Source of the DNA: Streptomyces triculaminicus | GTDB taxonomy: Bacteria; Actinomycetota; Actinomycetes; Streptomycetales; Streptomycetaceae | Assembly (NCBI RefSeq): GCF_017349075.1 | Contig: NZ_JAFMOF010000002.1 | Span: 806,001-870,000 of the forward strand | Reading direction: 5' to 3' | DNA: 64,000 nt | Shown here: positions 60,205 through 64,000 of the stretch, piece after piece | How positions within the stretch are numbered: position 1 is the first letter of the stretch | How the letters are laid out: the number at the start of each line of letters is the position of its first letter | Notes under the pieces: generated by a model | Told to the model about the DNA's origin: nothing | What the model saw: only the letters and a program-made list of their open reading frames with translations | The model's database searches: none | Position numbers and translations under genes: made by a program

Positions 60205-63142
60205 TCAGATCGCCGGAATGTCGTCGAGATCGATGTCGAACGCCATATGCTCCCCGTCCGCCCCGGACTTCCCTCCCGGCATCTCCAGAGCGCACTCCGC
60301 CCAGATCACCTTGCCGCCGGGGACGTAACGGGTGCCCCACGACTGGGAGAGCTGCGCCACGAGGAACAGGCCGCGCCCGCCCTCGTCCGTGGTGGCCGCC
60401 TGGCGCAGATGCGGGGACGTGCTGCTGGTGTCGGCGACCTCGCAGGTCAGCGTGCGGTCGTAGAGCAGGCGCACCGAAATGGGGCCGGTGCCGTAGCGGA
60501 TGGCGTTGGTGACCAGCTCGCTGAGCAGCAGCTCGATGGAGAAGCCGAGCTCGTCCAGACCCCACTCCGACAGCCGGCCGGTGACGGCGGAACGGACGGA
60601 CGAGACGAGCGAGGGGTCGGCGGGCAGGTCCCAGGTGGCGATCCGGTGCGGGTCCAGGGTGTGCGTACGGGCGACCAGCAGGGCGATGTCGTCGGCGGGA
60701 TGCTCGGGCACCACGGTCGCCAGGACCTCCCGGCAGGTGTCCTCGGGCGGCCGGTCGGGGTGCGCCAGGGCGCTGCGCAGCTGCTCCAGGGCCGTGTCGA
60801 AGTCGCGCCGGCGGTCCTCGACGAGCCCGTCGGTGTAGAGGACCAGCTGGCTGCCCTCGGGGAGGTGGAACTCGGCGGTCTCGAACGGCAGGCCGCCCAG
60901 CCCCAGCGGCGGTCCGGCGGGCAGGTCGGGGAACTCGACGCTCCCGTCGGGGTGCACCAGCGCCGGCGGCGGATGACCGGCCCGCGCCATGACGCACTGC
61001 TGCGAGGTGGGGTCGTAGATGGCGTACAGGCAGGTGGCGCCGATGATGCCGGTGCTGTCGCCGGAGGGGTCGTCGCCGCCCTCCTCGCGGTCCAGGCGCC
61101 CCACCAGGTTGTCGAGGTGGGTGAGGACCTCGTCCGGCGGGAGGTCCAGCTCGGCGAAGTTGCGCGCGGCGGTGCGCAGCCGGCCCATGGTGGCGGCGGC
61201 GTGCAGCCCGTGGCCGACGACGTCCCCGACCACGAGGGCGACGCGGCTGCTGGAGAGGGGGATGACGTCGAACCAGTCCCCGCCCACCCCCGACTCGGCG
61301 GGCATGTAGCGGTGCGCGACCTCGACGGCGTTCTGCTCGGGGAAGCCCTGCGGCAGCAGGCTGCGCTGCAGGGCGAGGACCATGGTGTGTTCGCGGGTGT
61401 ACCGGCGGGCGTTGTCGATGCAGATGGCGGCGCGCGTGGCCAGCTCCTGGGCCAGCGAACGGTCGTCGTCCCCGAAGGGGGCGGGATCCCGCGAGCGGTA
61501 GAAGCTCGCTATGCCCAGCACGATGCCGCGGGCCAGGAGCGGGACGGTGATCAGGGAGTGGACGCCGTGGGCGAGGAGGCGCTGGGCGCGCACGGGATTC
61601 TGGGCGACCCAGCCGGGGGCGGCCCGCAGCTCGGGCTCCAGCACCGTCTGCCCGCTGGTCAGGCAGCGCAGCTGGGGCGTGACCGGCTTGAGTTCGACCC
61701 GCTCGCCGGCGGGGTAGAAGGGGCAGTCGTCGCGAACGCCGTGGACCACCGCGCGGTGGAGGTCCTTGCAGGGGTCGGTCGGCTCCTCGCCGCGCAGCAC
61801 CGCCTCGGGGAGGTCGATGGTGACGTAGTCGGCCAGGCGCGGTACGGCCATCTCGGCGAGCTCCTGGGCGGTACGGCTCACGTCCAGCGTGGTGCCGATG
61901 CGGGTGCTGGCCTCGGACAGCAGCTCCAGCCGGCGCCGGGCCGCCACGGCGTACTGGCCCACTCCCGGCTCGCCCACCAGCACCAGCCCGCCGGCCGCGC
62001 CGTCGGGGGCGTAGCCGTCGGGGGTGAGGCCGTCGGCGGTGAGGGGCCGGCCACGGCGAAGGCGTCGGGCTCGTGCGGGGTGGGACGCGGGGCGGCCTCG
62101 GGTGGCGGGCCGGGCGGACGGGCCGTCGCGGAGGCCGGGCCGGGTGCGGCGCCGCCGCTCAGCAGCCCGGACGCCGGGACGACGTGGACGAGGCCCTCGT
62201 GCGCCGGGAGGCCGGGGGTGCGGGGGCCTCGGTGGAGACGGCCAGGCGCTGGTGCCGGGAGGGCAGGAGCGCCTCGATGACGACGCCCTCGACTCCGGAG
62301 GCGCTCGTCACCGGGCGGCTGACCAGGGTGACGTGCCGGCCGCCGGGCAGGTGCACCTCGACGGCGGCCCGCTGGGCGGAGGAGATCAGCTCGGTGGCCT
62401 TCTCCTTGAGGATCATCTGGTCGCGCCAGTCCAGCCCGCTCGCGGCGAGCTCGCCGAGCTGCCCGTCGCCGGCCGGCATACGGCTCCTGGCGTCGAGGTA
62501 CGCCTGCAGCAGGCCGCGCTCCCGCGCCGAGCTCTGCTCCAGCAGCCGCTGTTCGATGACGCCGGCCGCCCTGCGGATCACGGTGCCGAGGGCGGCGTCC
62601 GCCTCTTCGGGGAGATAACCGAGGCACAGGACGCCCTCGATGAGCCCGTTGAGCGGGTCCCGGACGGGTATCGCCGAGCACGCGTTGGACTGGGAGCGTT
62701 CGGCGAAGTGCTCGGCGCCGTAGATGCTGATCAGCCGCCGCTCCGTGAGGGCCAGCCCGATGCCGTTGGTCCCGCCGAACTTCTCGGCGAACACGAAGCC
62801 GGGGGTGCTCTGGATCGCGGGCAGCCGTCCGGCCATGGACGGGTCGCCGAAACGGCGGTGCAGCACCGCCCCGCGCCCGTCGGCGAGGCATATGTTCACC
62901 TTCCGGCCCGCGAACATGGCCTGCAGCCGATCCATGACAGGACCGGCCGCCCGGACGAGGCGGCCGTCCAGGTCGAGGTCCTCGACATAGGGGAGCTCGC
63001 AGCCGTCCGGGGAGAGCCCCAGCGACCGGCTGCGCTCCCACGAGCTCAGGATCGGGCCGCGCACGGAGCCCTCGACCGGCCCGCCGCGAAGGAATCGGTC
63101 ACGCGCGAGCACGGGGCCGATGTCGTCCGCCACGAGCCCCAT
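60205..63142 (-). pseudogene. GAF / SpoIIE phosphatase / HATPase signalling protein, two frameshifts
   Basis: Read through two frame changes this is one protein of about 980 residues. The N-terminal part (62216-63142) is a GAF-like sensor (RFGDPSMAGRLPAIQSTPGFVF, SNACSAIPVRDPLNGLIEGVLCLGY); the middle is a linker; the C-terminal part (from about 62040) has a second GAF domain, a SpoIIE PP2C domain (GGDWFDVIPLSSSRVALVVGDVVGHG, GHPPPAL, LYTDGLVEDRR) and an HATPase domain (LLLSELVTNAIRYG) as in anti-sigma kinases. The shifts lie at GGGGG (62214-62218) and GGGG (62043-62046), each explained by one missing C on the coding strand. The ATG at 63142 has GAGGGA upstream. If the shifts are real, two truncated proteins result; the phosphatase part has a GTG at 61983. 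Confidence 0.75.
61999..62043. repeat. Three tandem copies of a 15-bp unit
   Basis: Three 15-base units begin GCCGTCGG (61999, 62014, 62029). On the minus strand they encode the five-residue repeats LTADG, LTPDG, YAPDG in the linker of the SpoIIE protein. One of the frameshifts is directly next to the third unit, consistent with slippage or with a sequencing error in the following G run. Confidence 0.75.
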
Positions 63143-63329
63143 CCGGATCACTTCCCTCGTCGGTCCTCATCGGTCCTCGTCGGTGCGTACGGCCATGGCC
63201 ACCTGTACGTCCTGTACGTCGAAGCGGCTGCATTGTTGTTCCATTTTAGAACTTCACGGACATAACGACGGAGGGAGCGGAGAGACCAATCCCGGAACCA
63301 TCCGTGATCACCGCAGGTCGTACGGGGTG

Positions 63330-64000
63330 TCACAGCACCGCGACCGGCGTGACGGGCGAACCCGTGCCGCCCGGGACGTTCAGGGGGGCCACGACGAGGA
63401 GGAAGGCGTACCGGCCCGCCCCGGCGCAGGCCTCGGAGAGCGCCTCGAGGTCGAGGTTGTCCAGCAGCGGCACTCCCATCGCGGCGACGGCCAGCGCATG
63501 CACCGGGGAGTGCACGCCCTCGACCGGCGAGGGCCGCACGTCGTTGTCACCGTCACTGCCGAGCAGGGCGATGCCGCGCTCGGCCAGCGGTGGCACGGCG
63601 TCCACATGCAGGCCCGCGCAGGACGCGTCGGCGTCCCAGGCGCCCAGTTCCCGGCGGCGGCGGAAGCGGCCGACCCGCAGCAGCACCGCGTCGCCCTCGC
63701 CGATCTCCACGCCGAGCGCGTCCTGCGCCGCGACGACGTCCGCGGCGCGCACCGCGCGCCCGGGCTCCAGCCACGCGGCCCCCAGCACGGCGGGCAGGTC
63801 GAGGAGCACCCCCCTGGTCACCAGCGGCCCCAGCGCCGCGACGGCGCCGAAGCGGGCGCCGCCCGAGCCCACGAGCTCCCGCGCGCTTCCGCCGCCGTAC
63901 AACCGCCCTCGGTAGGCGACGTGGGCGAGCGCGTCCAGGTGGCTGACGCTCTTGCCGTGGTAGTCGGCGCCGAGGAAGTCCTTGTGCGTGGACGGCTCGG
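63330..64000 (-). CDS. Cyclase-family protein (kynurenine formamidase-like), 5' end outside window
   Basis: About 223 codons of a cyclase-family metal hydrolase. The segment GKSVSHLDALAHVAYRG just inside the window edge contains the family's HxDxxxH metal-binding motif (HLDALAH). SARELVGSGGARFG, LLDLPAVLG and GDAVLLRVGRF follow, and the C-terminal half holds HVDAVPPLAERGI. Related enzymes hydrolyse N-formylkynurenine or cyclic amides. The start lies beyond base 64000; the stop is at 63330. Confidence 0.82.
   Translation of the reverse strand, partial: EPSTHKDFLGADYHGKSVSHLDALAHVAYRGRLYGGGSARELVGSGGARFGAVAALGPLVTRGVLLDLPAVLGAAWLEPGRAVRAADVVAAQDALGVEIGEGDAVLLRVGRFRRRRELGAWDADASCAGLHVDAVPPLAERGIALLGSDGDNDVRPSPVEGVHSPVHALAVAAMGVPLLDNLDLEALSEACAGAGRYAFLLVVAPLNVPGGTGSPVTPVAVL

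Noticed and set aside
58630..62280. A + strand frame of about 1,200 codons opposite the ABC importer and SpoIIE genes
   Set aside because: Antisense shadow; no recognisable domain, and the opposite strand has intact Walker and phosphatase motifs.

Overview
The window has the very high GC content, strong third-position G/C bias, GTG/TTG starts and rare TTA codons of Streptomyces. Its content (conservon, 2-methylisoborneol operon with encapsulin, SpoIIE-type phosphatase, degraded insertion sequences) fits an accessory or arm region of a Streptomyces chromosome. I saw no tRNA, rRNA or CRISPR array.

Layout. 1-5.4 kb is a decayed mobile-element zone: an ISL3-like element with a broken transposase sits inside remnants of an IS5-like transposase, followed by an orphan gene, a small secreted protein, a LysR regulator with an early TTA codon, and an IS1182-like remnant. 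5.4-6.5 kb is an MscS channel. 7.2-11.7 kb is a run of four exported proteins (zinc metalloprotease with lectin domain, YtkA-like protein, SH3-papain-like protease, membrane-anchored protein), closed by a strong terminator. 12.7-19.0 kb is a bacteriocin-type export cassette: a 72-residue double-glycine-leader peptide without cysteine, a strong hairpin, an HlyD-like adaptor, a C39 peptidase-ABC exporter and a second NHLM-type ABC protein, with no modifying enzyme. Convergent to it is a giant (about 2,380-codon) LamG/ricin-like protein gene broken by three frameshifts. 26.3-28.7 kb holds an isochorismatase-like hydrolase, a GlxA-type regulator and a macrodomain protein.

28.8-32.6 kb is a conservon (sensor kinase, roadblock protein, DUF742 protein, small GTPase). 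Then come a serine hydrolase, an acetyltransferase, a DUF1963 protein and a phosphotransferase. 37.4-40.8 kb is a tight operon of an ECF sigma factor (TTA codon), an unknown partner, a ROK protein that has lost its ATP-binding motif, and an intact ROK sugar kinase. A long-form GAPDH, a DUF488 protein, a quinone-reductase-like enzyme and an AraC regulator follow. 45.4-49.0 kb is the known family 2B encapsulin / 2-methylisoborneol synthase / GPP methyltransferase operon, preceded by a perfect palindrome. 49-64 kb holds a zinc-finger protein, a PoxB-like enzyme, a PaoABC-type molybdenum aldehyde oxidoreductase with its XdhC-like chaperone, a sugar ABC importer, a large GAF/SpoIIE phosphatase split by two homopolymer frameshifts, and a truncated cyclase-family gene.

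The least ordinary parts are the cysteine-free double-glycine peptide with NHLM-type exporters, the secreted double-protease cluster next to it, the giant lectin-like protein, and the ECF-ROK operon. Several frameshifts lie in G/C homopolymers, so some 'broken' genes may be sequence errors.
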